Origin: UBA6144 sp964399165
Lineage (GTDB): Bacteria > Bdellovibrionota > Bacteriovoracia > Bacteriovoracales > Bacteriovoracaceae
DNA: 64,000 nucleotides
Assembly: GCA_964399165.1 (NCBI GenBank)
Contig: CAYNPO010000001.1
Location: forward strand, 1-64,000
Direction: 5' to 3'
The notes under the pieces were generated by a model, which worked only from the letters and a program-made list of their open reading frames with translations, was not told where the DNA came from and searched no databases. Below, one piece after another: positions 10,456-19,378 of this stretch. The translations under genes and the position numbers were made by a program. Within the stretch, counting starts at the first letter, position 1. The number at the start of each line of letters is the position of its first letter.

Positions 10456-10695
10456 TTAGATTTTGCGGCTGGGGCCGCGCATCTTCGAGAGGGTCTTACG
10501 CCGACGCTTCTCGGCGTTCTCGCGCTTCTCGCGCTCTTTCACCGAGGGCTTCTGGTAGCTCTCGCGGGCGCGGTATTCTTTGACGATGCCGTAGGAGTCG
10601 CACAGCCGTTTGAACTTCTTGAGCGCCTTATCGACGGCGAAGCCATCGGTGATTTCCAGGCGGACGTTTTCCTTCGCGTGTTTCTTTTCGGCCAT
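10456..10695 (-). CDS. rpsU: 30S ribosomal protein S21
   Basis: 79 aa, basic. It matches S21 in layout: an N-terminal beta segment with VDKALKKFKRLCDSYGIVKEY, then ARESYQKPSVKEREKRENAEKRRR and a Lys/Arg-rich tail. S21 binds the 30S platform and aids initiation. A GAGGGGA ribosome site precedes the ATG. It stands alone rather than beside dnaG or gatB-like genes. Confidence 0.95.
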   Translation of the reverse strand: MAEKKHAKENVRLEITDGFAVDKALKKFKRLCDSYGIVKEYRARESYQKPSVKEREKRENAEKRRRKTLSKMRGPSRKI

Positions 10696-10766
10696 GGGCT
10701 CCCCTCAAAAGGTTGAAAAACCACCCCAGTCTAGCAGGGCCGTTTCAAAAGGCCAGAGGGGGCCGG

Positions 10767-11726
10767 TCAGGCAAAAAAGGGATGTTGCGTTAGGTCAAAT
10801 TCCGCGTACAGGGGGAAATGATCGGAGGGGAGGAGGCGCTTTTGCTGGTATTCCTGAGGAATTGGCAAGGGAGTGCCGGACTCATCCGTGTAACGGGGGA
10901 ACTGCACCGAGGCCCGGTGGAGCAGTTTCTGGGCGGCGGCGTTGAGGAAGAGGTAGTCCAGCTGCATGGCCACCCGTCGGCCACCCCGGAAATGGATATG
11001 GCTGAAGCGCTCGTCGTCCTCGACCCCTGCGAGCTCGGCCACATCCCTGAGGCCGGCGCCGTGGTAGAGGGGAAGAAACTCGGGTTCGGGATTCGGCCAG
11101 TGGGCGTCTCCGTTGAAATCCCCTCCCAGCAGCAGGGGCACCTCCTGGCCCAAGGAACGTGCCAGCTCGGCCAGGGCGCGCACTTCCACCGCCCGGCGGG
11201 TGCGGCCCTCGAAATCATCGCCCTTCATGTTGAGCTTGGATTTCAGGTGCACCAGCAGCACGTTGAACCACGTGCTGTGGTCCCAGGTGAGTTCCAGCAG
11301 CAGCACGTCCCGTGAGAAGCGGGTATACACAGGATGCGCCAGGGGATGCTCCCGGTGAGAACGCAACGGCCCTCCCCAGGGGGCCCGGACCAAGAAGCCC
11401 ATGTCGATGCCCCGGTCGGAGTTACCTTCCAAGAGCTGGGGGGCATAGGCGCCACCGAGAAAGTGGCGATTGAAGTTCTCCAGGGAAGTCAGCCCTCCCA
11501 CTTCCGTGAGCAGCACCACATCGGGCTCCAGTCGCCGGATCGCCAAAGCCAGGGCCCGGACCTTGGCCAGAGGCTTGTTGCCCAAAAGGCCTGTGGCGGC
11601 CCCCTGCCAACGCCGCTCGTCCATCTCCTCCATCGGGGTGCCATCCCAGCGGTCCAGGGAAACGAAGAGGTTCTCCGCGTTCAGCACGAGGGTTTTGAGG
11701 ATCGGGGGCGGGGAAGCTTTTGCCAT
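10767..11726 (-). CDS. Endonuclease/exonuclease/phosphatase (EEP) family protein
   Basis: 319 aa with the DNase I-like fold motifs in order: LNAENLF (metal-binding Asn), LLTEVGG (metal-binding Glu), DRGIDMGFL, LLGGDFNGD (Asp/Asn pair), QLDYLFLN and the C-terminal LPSDHFPLYAEF (catalytic Asp-His). The enzyme should hydrolyse phosphodiester or phosphomonoester bonds; DNA repair, lipid or nucleotide substrates are all possible in this superfamily. No signal peptide is apparent, so it is probably cytoplasmic. The ATG at 11726 is chosen; a GTG at 11744 in frame is an alternative. It is divergent from the outer-membrane protein gene at 11776. Confidence 0.88.
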   Translation of the reverse strand: MAKASPPPILKTLVLNAENLFVSLDRWDGTPMEEMDERRWQGAATGLLGNKPLAKVRALALAIRRLEPDVVLLTEVGGLTSLENFNRHFLGGAYAPQLLEGNSDRGIDMGFLVRAPWGGPLRSHREHPLAHPVYTRFSRDVLLLELTWDHSTWFNVLLVHLKSKLNMKGDDFEGRTRRAVEVRALAELARSLGQEVPLLLGGDFNGDAHWPNPEPEFLPLYHGAGLRDVAELAGVEDDERFSHIHFRGGRRVAMQLDYLFLNAAAQKLLHRASVQFPRYTDESGTPLPIPQEYQQKRLLPSDHFPLYAEFDLTQHPFFA

Positions 11727-11775
11727 CGGCACCAACCGTTTCACTTTGTTTTACCATGGGAGGTAGGAGGGCGCC

Positions 11776-12324
11776 ATGCGTGCGTTGTTGGCCATTCTCT
11801 TGTTCACCTGCGGCGCCCATGCCCAGAGCATCAAGTTCGAGCCCCTGTTCGGCGTTGAACATGCCACCAACCGCTATCCTGAGCCCGCCCGGGCCACCAC
11901 CCGTACCTTCTTCGGCCTGCGCGTGCTCGCCGGTGTGCCGCTCTTGTCGCTGGAGCTGGAGGCCACCCAGGCCAACGACCGCCGCGACTATCCCAGCGAG
12001 GACCTCAAGGCCGAGGACCAGATCCGCCGCGGGCTCATCGGCGTGCGCTCCACCGTGCCCACCACGTCATGGCTCGCGGTGTTCTTCCGCGCCGGCGCCC
12101 GCGCCACGCAACAGGAAACCACCATCACCAACACCGCCGATGGCACCAAGGATGTGAAGAAGCCTCCTGTGTGGTGGGATCCCTACGCGGGCTCAGGCCT
12201 GACTCTCGCCTTGGGATCATTGGCGGCGCTAAACGCGGGTGCCACGTGGTTCTTTCCTCAGGGTGCCCCGGCGGAAGTGCAGTACTCCTTCGGCTTCACC
12301 CTCAAGTTCGGGCAAACCCGCTAA
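11776..12324 (+). CDS. Small outer-membrane beta-barrel-like protein
   Basis: 182 aa with a signal peptide cleaved after the AHAQ region, followed by alternating hydrophobic/polar strands and a C-terminus ending in an aromatic-rich strand (EVQYSFGFTLKFGQTR). This pattern fits an 8-strand outer-membrane barrel. No known family name is assigned. The GGAGG ribosome site is strong. The next gene, also an outer-membrane protein, starts 42 bases after its stop and is probably in the same transcript. Confidence 0.7.
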   Translation: MRALLAILLFTCGAHAQSIKFEPLFGVEHATNRYPEPARATTRTFFGLRVLAGVPLLSLELEATQANDRRDYPSEDLKAEDQIRRGLIGVRSTVPTTSWLAVFFRAGARATQQETTITNTADGTKDVKKPPVWWDPYAGSGLTLALGSLAALNAGATWFFPQGAPAEVQYSFGFTLKFGQTR

Positions 12325-12366
12325 GCGTCTAGGCCTTGGCCAACGACCCTGGCCGCCAAGCCCCGT

Positions 12367-13152
12367 ATGCTGGCAGGCATGGGCGTTCTCTGGGCCATCC
12401 TCACCCTCTTTTGCGCCTCGGCTTCGGCGGCCCCTGAACGCGAGGACGCGGCCGAGGGGGATGGCGCATTCTCCGTTCCCATCCAGCGCCACGAGCGCAA
12501 CTACTTCATCTCCGGCAGCCCCAACACCAAGGCCCGCTTCAGCTTCAAGTTCCCTCTCAAATCAGGTTCGGGCCACTACCTGGGTTACTCCCAGTTGATG
12601 CTGTGGCGGCTGTTCCAGGAGACGTCTTCGCCCATGGAGGACGTGAACTTCAATCCGGAGTACTTCTACCGCTGGCGGCTCAAGGGGAACCGGCTACCTT
12701 TCTTCGATTTGGGCGTCGAACACCTCTCTAACGGCCAATCCCGCGACACCGACTCCCGCTCCTGGAACAGCGTTTACGCGCACTTTCCGTGGAGCATGCC
12801 GGTGGGGGAGGAGGGACGCTTCAACGTCGGTTGGAAACCGTTCTTGCTCTGGGACGTGGAGGCCTACAACCCCGACGCCCGGGAATGGGTGGGATGGTAC
12901 GAGTTGGAATTCTCCGTAACCGGCGTGCTGGCGAATTGGATCCCCTACGACGAGTTGTACTTCCACCTGAGGCCGGGCGGGAAGGAGGGGAACCGCTTGG
13001 AGCGCTCCTACATGGAGTTCGGCGCCCGCTTCAAGGTTTTCCGTGGGCGGACGGCGCCCCTGGGCTTCATGCAGTATTTCGTGGGGTACGGTGAGAGCCA
13101 GCTGACCTATGACAAGAAAACCCACGGCCTGCGCGTGGGAGTGTCGATCTAG
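12367..13152 (+). CDS. pldA: Outer-membrane phospholipase A (OmpLA family)
   Basis: Integral outer-membrane lipase that hydrolyses glycerophospholipids that have reached the outer leaflet. 261 aa including a signal peptide. The catalytic signature is intact: HLSNGQSRDTDSRSWN, with His119, Ser121 and Asn134 matching the His-Ser-Asn triad of E. coli OmpLA, although one residue is inserted between Ser and Asn. The strand LGYSQLMLWRLF and the NFNPEYFYRW motif also match the family. Two in-frame ATGs (12367 and 12379) are possible starts. Its stop overlaps the stop of the small minus-strand ORF. Confidence 0.88.
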   Translation: MLAGMGVLWAILTLFCASASAAPEREDAAEGDGAFSVPIQRHERNYFISGSPNTKARFSFKFPLKSGSGHYLGYSQLMLWRLFQETSSPMEDVNFNPEYFYRWRLKGNRLPFFDLGVEHLSNGQSRDTDSRSWNSVYAHFPWSMPVGEEGRFNVGWKPFLLWDVEAYNPDAREWVGWYELEFSVTGVLANWIPYDELYFHLRPGGKEGNRLERSYMEFGARFKVFRGRTAPLGFMQYFVGYGESQLTYDKKTHGLRVGVSI

Positions 13153-13274
13153 CCTTGGATCAGGGCGACGATCTGGGCCGGGATGCCCACGGCGAAAACC
13201 ACGCCCATGATGATGGCCGTGCCCACCAGGGCGATGGCGACGGCCTTGTAGGGGATCGAGAGGAGGCATTTCAT
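13149..13274 (-). CDS. Small single-pass membrane protein, 41 aa (candidate)
   Basis: ATG at 13274 to TAG at 13149 encodes 41 residues with one strong hydrophobic helix (AVAIALVGTAIIMGVVFAVGI) after a short basic N-terminus (MKCLLSIPYK). An AAGGG-like ribosome site lies 7-10 bases upstream. It follows the rhodanese gene by 21 bases on the same strand and could be the last gene of the cysE-rhodanese transcript. The coding case rests on composition and position; no family is recognised. Confidence 0.45.
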   Translation of the reverse strand: MKCLLSIPYKAVAIALVGTAIIMGVVFAVGIPAQIVALIQG

Positions 13275-13295
13275 AGTTGGGCCCTTTTCTCCATT

Positions 13296-13610
13296 CTAGT
13301 AGCGGGGGACGGAGGGGTCAACGGACAGGGACCAGGCGTCGATTCCGCCCTCCAGGTTGTCCGCCTCCACACCCATGGCCTCCAGGAAACGGCAGGCGTG
13401 GAGGCTGCGCACGCCATGATGGCAGTAAACCACCAGGGGGCCCTCGCCTCCGGGAATTTCCCGCCAGCGGCGCTCAAGCTCAGGCAAGGGGATCAAGGTG
13501 CCGCCTAAATCGCAGAGGGCCCTCTCCTCCTCAAACCGCACGTCCAGCAGGCGGAAAGGTTTCCCCTCCGCGCGCCAACGGGCCACTTCGACGGGATCGA
13601 GCCGCCTCAT
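13296..13610 (-). CDS. Single-domain rhodanese (sulfurtransferase)
   Basis: 104 aa, one rhodanese domain. The active-site loop is CHHGVRS with the persulfide-forming Cys63, preceded by VVY and followed by the helix LHACRFL. The N-terminal LLDVR and the late LEGGIDAW motifs are typical. It transfers sulfane sulfur to an unidentified acceptor. It starts within the stop of cysE (ATGA), so it is coupled to cysteine synthesis, consistent with a sulfur-handling role. Confidence 0.9.
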   Translation of the reverse strand: MRRLDPVEVARWRAEGKPFRLLDVRFEEERALCDLGGTLIPLPELERRWREIPGGEGPLVVYCHHGVRSLHACRFLEAMGVEADNLEGGIDAWSLSVDPSVPRY

Positions 13611-14413
13611 TTCTGGGCGGCGTCCTGGGCGTTGAACACGCGCGACTGGGGCGGCACAGAGCTGGTGAGCCACACGTTGCCCCCAATGACAGAGCCACGC
13701 CCCACGGTGGTGGCGCCGCCGAGGATGGTGGAGTTGGCGTAGATCACCACATCGTCCTCGATGGTGGGGTGGCGCTTGGTGGACTGCAGGCGTTTCTTCA
13801 CGCTCAGGGCCCCTAGGGTAACCCCTTGGTAGATCTTCACGTTGGTGCCGATGTCGCAGGTCTCGCCGATGACCACGCCGGTGCCATGGTCGATGAAGAA
13901 GCTCTCGCCGATGCTGGCGCCGGGATGGATGTCGATGCCGGTGCGCTCGTGGGCATACTCGGCGAAGAGCCGGGGCAGAAGCGGCACGCCGAGAAGATGG
14001 AGGGAATGGGCCAGGCGGTACACCGCCACCGCGTGGAAACCGGGATAGGTGACGATGACCTCTTCCACCGAGTAGGCGGCGGGGTCCCCTTGGAAAGCGG
14101 CTTCGGCGTCTTTGTCGATGAGCGAGGCGAGTTGGGGAAGTTGCGCGAAGAATTTCTCCACCACGTCCGACGCCTCGTCGGCCAGCTCGGCCTTCAGGGG
14201 GGCCAGCGCGCCCACCGCCGCCACCAAACGAGCGCGCAATGTCTCCACAGCGCGCTCGGCCTCAGCTTCGCTTTTGAGCGTCAGCCGGCCACGTTGGGGA
14301 TAGAGCAGCGCCAAAACCTCGTCCACCGCGCAACGGATTTCAGGCACATTGAGCGTCAGTTGGGTTTTGAGGGTGCGCTCGCGGTAAAGAAAACTCGCCA
14401 GGGCGGAGGACAT
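13607..14413 (-). CDS. cysE: Serine O-acetyltransferase
   Basis: First step of cysteine synthesis: serine plus acetyl-CoA to O-acetylserine. 268 aa with an N-terminal helical domain and a C-terminal left-handed beta-helix of hexapeptide repeats. The catalytic region DIHPGASIGESFFIDHGTGVVIGET carries the conserved Asp-His, and KIYQGVTLGA follows. The start at ATG 14413 is chosen because the in-frame extension upstream (to 14485) overlaps the divergent cysK start and is not conserved-looking. The usual C-terminal CysK-binding tail ends in Ile; this one ends in QDAAQK, so formation of a classical cysteine synthase complex is uncertain. Confidence 0.92.
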   Translation of the reverse strand: MSSALASFLYRERTLKTQLTLNVPEIRCAVDEVLALLYPQRGRLTLKSEAEAERAVETLRARLVAAVGALAPLKAELADEASDVVEKFFAQLPQLASLIDKDAEAAFQGDPAAYSVEEVIVTYPGFHAVAVYRLAHSLHLLGVPLLPRLFAEYAHERTGIDIHPGASIGESFFIDHGTGVVIGETCDIGTNVKIYQGVTLGALSVKKRLQSTKRHPTIEDDVVIYANSTILGGATTVGRGSVIGGNVWLTSSVPPQSRVFNAQDAAQK

Positions 14414-14467
14414 AACACTGCCTTTTTGGTTATAGTGGCGCGTCGTTTCCATCTTAGCGGGTAATGC

Positions 14468-15520
14468 ATGAATCTTAAACTTCAATTGAAGAAAACCGGC
14501 CTCTTACAGCTGGTGGGGAACACCCCGCTGGTGAAGGTGGAGAGCCTTTCGGCCCTCACCGGGCGCGAGATCTTCATGAAATGCGAGAACTTCAATCCCG
14601 GCGGCACCATCAAGGACCGACCGGCCCTTGGGATGGTGGTCAATGCCATCGCCGAGGGAAAACTCAAGCCCGGCATGACCATCGTGGAAGGAACCGCCGG
14701 CAACACCGGCATTGGGCTCGCGATGGTGGGGCAGGCCCTCGGCTACAAGGTCATCGTGGTGCTGCCCAAGGGGCAAGACCCCTCCAAGTTGCGCATGCTC
14801 TCCCTCTACGGCGCCCAAATCGTGGAAACCGACGCCGTGGTGTACCCGGACGAGCGCCACTTCTTCCTGGTGGGCAAGAAGATCGGCACCAGCTCGCCCG
14901 AGTATTGGTGGGCCAACCAGTTCGATAACCCCGCCAATTGGGGTTCCCACTACGAGACCACCGGCCCTGAAATCTGGGCCCAGATGAAAGGCGAGATCGA
15001 CCACCTGGTGTGCGCGGCCGGCTCTTCAGGCACCATCGCCGGCGTCTCGCGCTACCTCAAGCAGATGTCTCCGCGGACCAAGGTCACGTTGGTGGACCCG
15101 CATTTGAGTTCACTCGCCACCAACTTCCGCACCGGTAAGTGGGACATCGTGGGCGAGTACACCATGGCCGAAGGCGTGGGCATCACCCGCCCCTCCGAAA
15201 ACTGGAGCGCGGCCAGACCCACGGTGGACGACGCCCTCACCCTGCCTGACCAGGCCTTGACATCGCTTGCCTACTGGCTGCGCGCCAAGGAGGGCATCGT
15301 CACCGGCATGTCCTCCATGCTGAACCTGGCGGGCGCAGTGAAAACCGCGCTTGGTGCCGCTCCCGGGAGCCGAGTCGTCACTTTCATGTGCGACGGCGGC
15401 GAGCGTGCGACGTCGAAGATGTATGACCCGGCTTTCCTGAAGGAAAAGGGTCTGGATCCGGCCGTCTTGGGGGACCAGGAGCTTTTGCGCTATTTTACTT
15501 CTCTCACCGGGCGAATCTGA
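14468..15520 (+). CDS. cysK: PLP-dependent cysteine synthase
   Basis: Converts O-acetylserine and sulfide to cysteine. 350 aa. The PLP lysine is Lys49 in NFNPGGTIKDRPA; the phosphate/substrate loop is GTAGNTGIGLA, and the later glycine loop is AAGSSGTIAGVSRYL. The C-terminal part (CDGGERATSKMYD) resembles CysK/CBS-type proteins with a longer tail than E. coli CysK. The gene is divergent from cysE with only 54 bases between starts, so the two share a control region. Whether it prefers O-acetylserine or O-phosphoserine cannot be read from the sequence. Confidence 0.9.
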   Translation: MNLKLQLKKTGLLQLVGNTPLVKVESLSALTGREIFMKCENFNPGGTIKDRPALGMVVNAIAEGKLKPGMTIVEGTAGNTGIGLAMVGQALGYKVIVVLPKGQDPSKLRMLSLYGAQIVETDAVVYPDERHFFLVGKKIGTSSPEYWWANQFDNPANWGSHYETTGPEIWAQMKGEIDHLVCAAGSSGTIAGVSRYLKQMSPRTKVTLVDPHLSSLATNFRTGKWDIVGEYTMAEGVGITRPSENWSAARPTVDDALTLPDQALTSLAYWLRAKEGIVTGMSSMLNLAGAVKTALGAAPGSRVVTFMCDGGERATSKMYDPAFLKEKGLDPAVLGDQELLRYFTSLTGRI

Positions 15521-15545
15521 GGGGCCAGCGGCGCGCAGACTCTTC

Positions 15546-17042
15546 TCAAAGTCCGGCGTCCAGGGCCCGGGTGGAAACCTCCCGGGAGCGCTCCAGCTCA
15601 GCACGCCACGGGCCGGGGGCGGCGAGCCCACGTTCGGCGGTGGCGCGGGCCAGCCTGTACATGCCGATCCGTTGATAGTGGCCCGCAAGGTTCAAGAGCG
15701 CGAACGGATCGTCCTGGCGTCTCTCCAGCACGCGTCCGAAGAAAGCCTCGTCGTCCTTGAAGGCCGGAGCGTAGTTCCCGCCCAACAGCATGCACGCCAG
15801 TAGCGCGGCGGAGAAGATTCCCGCCCGTAGCTTGGCAGGCAACCGGGAGGCCAAGTGGAACTGCAGGGCCAATCCCAAAGGCAGGGACAGATAGAGGTGC
15901 TGCTCCGAGACCGCGGTGAAAGACATGTAAGGGGGGATGACCAATCCGATGAATGGCGTGAGCATGGCCACCTGGCCCAGGAGGAGCCATCCGGCCGTGC
16001 GCTCGCGCCTGCAGGCCAAAAGCAAAAAGCCCAGAAGGAAGATCCATCCCGCCACGGCGGCGACATCCCATTTGCCCTCGAAGGGACCGTGCAGCGGGGA
16101 CAAAGGCCAAGGCCACCAGGGCCAGGCCAGGTAACGGCCGAGGGTGAAGGCGATAAGTTCGGCCCGTGAGGTCGGGGGAGGGAGTGGCGCGGAGTCGGCG
16201 GTGGGAGCTGGGGCCGGAGCGTCGGCGGGAGGTAGTACAACCGTGATGTCGCCGGTTTTGGGCTTCTTGGGGGAGAGAGGTGACGGGGTGGCCGCGGCCT
16301 CAGAGGGCACGGGGGTGGCGGTCCCAGGGGAGGAGGGGGTCGGCGCGGAAAGCACGGCCTGGGTACTGTTCTCCACGCGAGCTTGCACTAATGGATTCCC
16401 GGCGATCCGGCCCAAGGACCACAAGCTCACCAACAAAAAAGGAATGAGGGCGATGGCGTGCTGTCGGTTCAACTGGCGCGTGCCGGCCAGGAGAATCAGG
16501 AGGAACCAGGGGACGGGCAGAGACGCCGATTTCGTGGCCACGGAAGCGAGAAAAGCGATGATCCCCGCTGCGTGGAGTGAGGCGCGGGGACGGGCATCCC
16601 AGCGGAGCATGGCCTCAAGCGAAAGAAGGAGGAAGAGCGCGCATGTGGTCGTCTTGAGCTGGATGATCCAGGCCACGGAGAGCATGCACAAAGGGTGCAG
16701 GAGGAACAACAAGGCCAATGGAGCTGCCCACTCCGGGCGCCATCGGCGCACCAGGCGCGAGAGCATCCAGGCATTGAGCCCGTGCACCGCCAGGTTGAGG
16801 GCCCGCCAGGGAAGCGTGCTGAATCCGAAAATCTCGAAGAGCAGAGCGCTCACGGTGTCGAACAAGGGCCAAATGTGGAAACGCCACGCACCGATGAAGT
16901 CGAAGGCGTAGGGACCAAGGCCTCGGGCGAAAATGAAGCGGTGGTCATCCCAGAGCGGAGCGCCTGTGAGGGTGGGGGCGTAGAGCAGGAGGCAGGTGAG
17001 CCCTGCCACGAGCGCCAAGAATCCCCGGGGAAGCGCGCTCAC
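15546..17042 (-). CDS. Polytopic membrane protein, GT-C/TMTC-like glycosyltransferase candidate
   Basis: 498 aa with about ten predicted membrane helices, an acidic-pair motif in the first loop after TM1 (TLTGAPLWDDHRF) and C-terminal TPR-like helices (DPFALLNLAGHYQRIGMYRLA). This layout resembles GT-C glycosyltransferases and TMTC-type O-mannosyltransferases. A long Pro/Ala/Ser-rich loop (about residues 225-290) interrupts the membrane part, which is unusual. It starts with GTG at 17042, overlapping the stop of the HPr-kinase-like gene (GTGA). In context with two other glycosyltransferases it probably acts in surface-glycan or glycoprotein synthesis; the donor and acceptor are unknown. Confidence 0.65.
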   Translation of the reverse strand: MSALPRGFLALVAGLTCLLLYAPTLTGAPLWDDHRFIFARGLGPYAFDFIGAWRFHIWPLFDTVSALLFEIFGFSTLPWRALNLAVHGLNAWMLSRLVRRWRPEWAAPLALLFLLHPLCMLSVAWIIQLKTTTCALFLLLSLEAMLRWDARPRASLHAAGIIAFLASVATKSASLPVPWFLLILLAGTRQLNRQHAIALIPFLLVSLWSLGRIAGNPLVQARVENSTQAVLSAPTPSSPGTATPVPSEAAATPSPLSPKKPKTGDITVVLPPADAPAPAPTADSAPLPPPTSRAELIAFTLGRYLAWPWWPWPLSPLHGPFEGKWDVAAVAGWIFLLGFLLLACRRERTAGWLLLGQVAMLTPFIGLVIPPYMSFTAVSEQHLYLSLPLGLALQFHLASRLPAKLRAGIFSAALLACMLLGGNYAPAFKDDEAFFGRVLERRQDDPFALLNLAGHYQRIGMYRLARATAERGLAAPGPWRAELERSREVSTRALDAGL

Positions 17043-18037
17043 TTAGGCTCCAGAAAGGCGCGCAGGGTTTCGGCGTTGGCCCGCGGATCGGGCCCCATCA
17101 GGAAGAGCCAGCTCTCGCCGTCGCGCCATAGGCGCAGGGCCGCCAGGGCCCGCGAACGCGCGATGCCTAAAAGGGTGATCCAATCGCGGAAAGTGTGGCG
17201 GACGAACAACTCCACCACCATGGGAAGGCCGATGCCCACCACCATGTGCTCAAAGAGGCCCCGCAGGCTCTCCATCGGGGTCATGCGCACAAGGCGAGCT
17301 GGGCCCTGGCCCGTGCGCTTGCCGTGGAGGAGCAGCGCGCCCCCGCCAGGGCCCCGGGCCACGGGCGCTCCCAGGCGGTCCAAGGGAATGAGCAGCTTGT
17401 CGCCATGGTGTTGGCGCTTGAAAACGGCCAGCTCACGGGCAGGCAACCAACTGGGCGCTTCTTTCACTCCCAGGCGCAACGGGAAGGGCCAGACCTTTCC
17501 GGCCCGGTCCACCAGGGGCGTGTCGTCAGAGAGGAGTTCCACCCCGGGCCAGCGGGCGATCTCCAGGAAAAGCGTGGTTTTCCCGCCATGGGAGGGCAGC
17601 ATGACAAGCACGTCGCGCCCGCGCAGACGGAAACCGCAGGCATGCACCTTGTGGAAGCCACGTCGGTCCAGGTCCTTGCCGGTCAGGGAGAGGAGCGTGA
17701 GGTAGGCCACCTCATGGAGGACGTCCGGATCAGCGGACCACACCACCGCCCGTCCCGTCCCGTGATCGTAAAGGGAGAGGGCGCGGCCGTGGTGGTCGTT
17801 CCAGCGGCGAGGGCCGTCGTCGTAGGTGATGGCGTTGGGGGAGATGCGTGAGGCGGGGCGGTCGGGAAGAAGACCTGAGGGCGCTCTGTTGGGGACCAAC
17901 TCGATTTCAAAGCGCGGCTTTTCCACCGTCGCACGGAAATGTTGGAACTCCGCCTCCAGCGTTTCCAAGCACCCGCGCCCGTTGGATAACAGGCGAATCG
18001 TGCTACCATAGAAATCGAATTCCACCCGGTGGGACAT
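17039..18037 (-). CDS. HPr kinase/phosphorylase-like P-loop protein
   Basis: 332 aa. The central region has a P-loop of the HprK type, MLPSHGGKTT (Gly151-Gly-Lys-Thr), followed by LLSDDTPLVD with paired aspartates (171-172), as in HprK-like kinases. The N-terminal 100 residues do not match the HprK N-domain. Such stand-alone HprK-like proteins often sit in glycan or peptide-modification cassettes, where their substrate is mostly unknown. Its start (CAT at 18035-18037) interlocks with the divergent GT2 start (ATG at 18036). A PTS HPr gene is not seen nearby, so canonical HPr regulation is unlikely. Confidence 0.75.
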   Translation of the reverse strand: MSHRVEFDFYGSTIRLLSNGRGCLETLEAEFQHFRATVEKPRFEIELVPNRAPSGLLPDRPASRISPNAITYDDGPRRWNDHHGRALSLYDHGTGRAVVWSADPDVLHEVAYLTLLSLTGKDLDRRGFHKVHACGFRLRGRDVLVMLPSHGGKTTLFLEIARWPGVELLSDDTPLVDRAGKVWPFPLRLGVKEAPSWLPARELAVFKRQHHGDKLLIPLDRLGAPVARGPGGGALLLHGKRTGQGPARLVRMTPMESLRGLFEHMVVGIGLPMVVELFVRHTFRDWITLLGIARSRALAALRLWRDGESWLFLMGPDPRANAETLRAFLEPK

Positions 18038-19004
18038 GCTGATGCTCTCGGTCCTGATCATAACCCGCAACCGCACGGCGCTCCTACAGAAATGTCTGGA
18101 GTCGCTGGCCCCGTGGGCGCTGACCACCGAGCTCCAGGCGTGCGTGGTGGTGAATGGCGAGGACGCCGCCACCCGCGGCATGTTGGAGGAATTCGCCCGT
18201 ACCGCCCCCTGGCTGGAATGGCGGGAAACCATGGCGCTGCCCCCGGGGGCGGCACGCAACGTGGGACTGCCGCTGCTGCGTGGGGAATGGGTGTTCTTTC
18301 TCGACGACGACGCGACATTACCCCCCGGCTATCCCGCGCTCTGGCAACAAGCGCGGGCCTTAGCTCCCGACGCGGATGTGCTGGGCGGTCCCGATGCAGC
18401 GCCACCCGGCATGGAAGGGTTTCCCCGGGCCGTGTCCCTGGCACTGGCTTCTCCCCTTTGCACAGGTCCCACAGCCGCCCGCCACAATGCTCTCACTCAG
18501 GGCGCTCCCCATCCCGCGGATGAAACCACGCTGACCTCCTGCAACCTGTGGGTGCGCCGCGAGTGGTTCGAGCGCGGTCTGCGCTTTCCCGATGGGCCTC
18601 GCCGGGGAGAGGAGACGGTGCTACTCCGAAAACTTGCCCGCGCCGGCGCGAAGATCGTGCGTGCTCCCTCGTTAGTGGTGTGGCATCGGCGTCGGGAGAG
18701 CGTGCGCGAGATCGCCCGCGCCAGTTTCTGGGGTGGCTTCCATCGGGCCCGCATTGGTGGCCCATGGTGGCTGGCCCTCCCCGCCCTCTTCGTTCTACTC
18801 CACGCCGTCTTGCCCGTCGGAGGAAGATTGGTGGGCGCCTTGGCCGGGTGGTGGGCGTTCCCCGTGGGCGCCTACGTTTGGCTCGCCTGCGTCCGGGCCC
18901 GACGGCCGGGACTTTGGGCATGGGTGTTTTTCCTACATTGGTTGGTTCCCACCTCTTATGGGGTGGGCCTTCTGGCAGGATTCGGGGGGCGCCGGTGGAA
19001 ATGA
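18036..19004 (+). CDS. Family 2 glycosyltransferase with C-terminal membrane segments
   Basis: 322 aa. N-terminal GT-A fold: MLSVLIITRNR, then FFLDDDA (metal-binding Asp90-92) and a later GEETVLLRKL acidic segment. Residues about 245-315 form two to three membrane helices, so the enzyme is probably anchored with its catalytic domain in the cytoplasm. It transfers a sugar from a nucleotide donor to an unknown acceptor. The start could be ATG 18036 or ATG 18042. Its stop overlaps the next start (ATGA). Confidence 0.85.
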   Translation: MLMLSVLIITRNRTALLQKCLESLAPWALTTELQACVVVNGEDAATRGMLEEFARTAPWLEWRETMALPPGAARNVGLPLLRGEWVFFLDDDATLPPGYPALWQQARALAPDADVLGGPDAAPPGMEGFPRAVSLALASPLCTGPTAARHNALTQGAPHPADETTLTSCNLWVRREWFERGLRFPDGPRRGEETVLLRKLARAGAKIVRAPSLVVWHRRRESVREIARASFWGGFHRARIGGPWWLALPALFVLLHAVLPVGGRLVGALAGWWAFPVGAYVWLACVRARRPGLWAWVFFLHWLVPTSYGVGLLAGFGGRRWK

Positions 19005-19378
19005 GGTGGGAAGATTTCATGGCCCTGCGCGACCGGGTAGGCGAGCGAGTGCCGTTTCGCGTGGTGAGCGGATCCATGCGGCCCCTGATTCCCGTAGGCG
19101 CCTCCGTCGTGGTGGAAATCGGCGCAGACGTGCGCCCCGGCGACGTGGTGCTGTTTTGGGACGGGGCCAGGCCCGTGTGCCATGTGCTCTGGCACAAGAA
19201 CCGAGTGCCTTCGGCCACGGGCAAAGCGGTCTATTTGACTTGCGGCCTCGAGGGCCGTGGGCTGGATTTGGCGGTGGAAGAGGACAGATTGTTGGGACGA
19301 GTGATCTCCCACCACCTGACCTGGTGGCACAAGATCCGTTTGTCCCTCAGACGGGCCCGGGAATCCCGGGGACGCTGA
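19001..19378 (+). CDS. S24/S26 (signal peptidase I-like) small protein
   Basis: 125 aa. The segment FRVVSGSMRPLIPVGASVVV matches the serine box of S24/S26 peptidases (Ser in SGSM), and RPGDVVLFWDG matches the following strand. A possible catalytic lysine lies in HVLWHKNRVP. No membrane anchor is visible, unlike classical LepB. Small proteins of this type occur beside HprK-like and glycosyltransferase genes in other genomes, with unknown targets. It starts within the GT2 stop codon (ATGA) and its end overlaps the convergent unknown gene by 32 bases. Confidence 0.7.
   Translation: MRWEDFMALRDRVGERVPFRVVSGSMRPLIPVGASVVVEIGADVRPGDVVLFWDGARPVCHVLWHKNRVPSATGKAVYLTCGLEGRGLDLAVEEDRLLGRVISHHLTWWHKIRLSLRRARESRGR

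Noticed and set aside
14414..14467. Promoters between cysE and cysK
   Set aside because: A TATAAC box on the minus strand and TATAGT on the plus strand are visible but neither has a convincing -35 at the right distance, so no promoter is annotated.
16220..16390. Pro/Ala/Ser-rich stretch in the GT-C-like gene as a possible frameshift or gene fusion point
   Set aside because: The frame is open throughout and membrane helices continue on both sides, so it is best read as a long loop.
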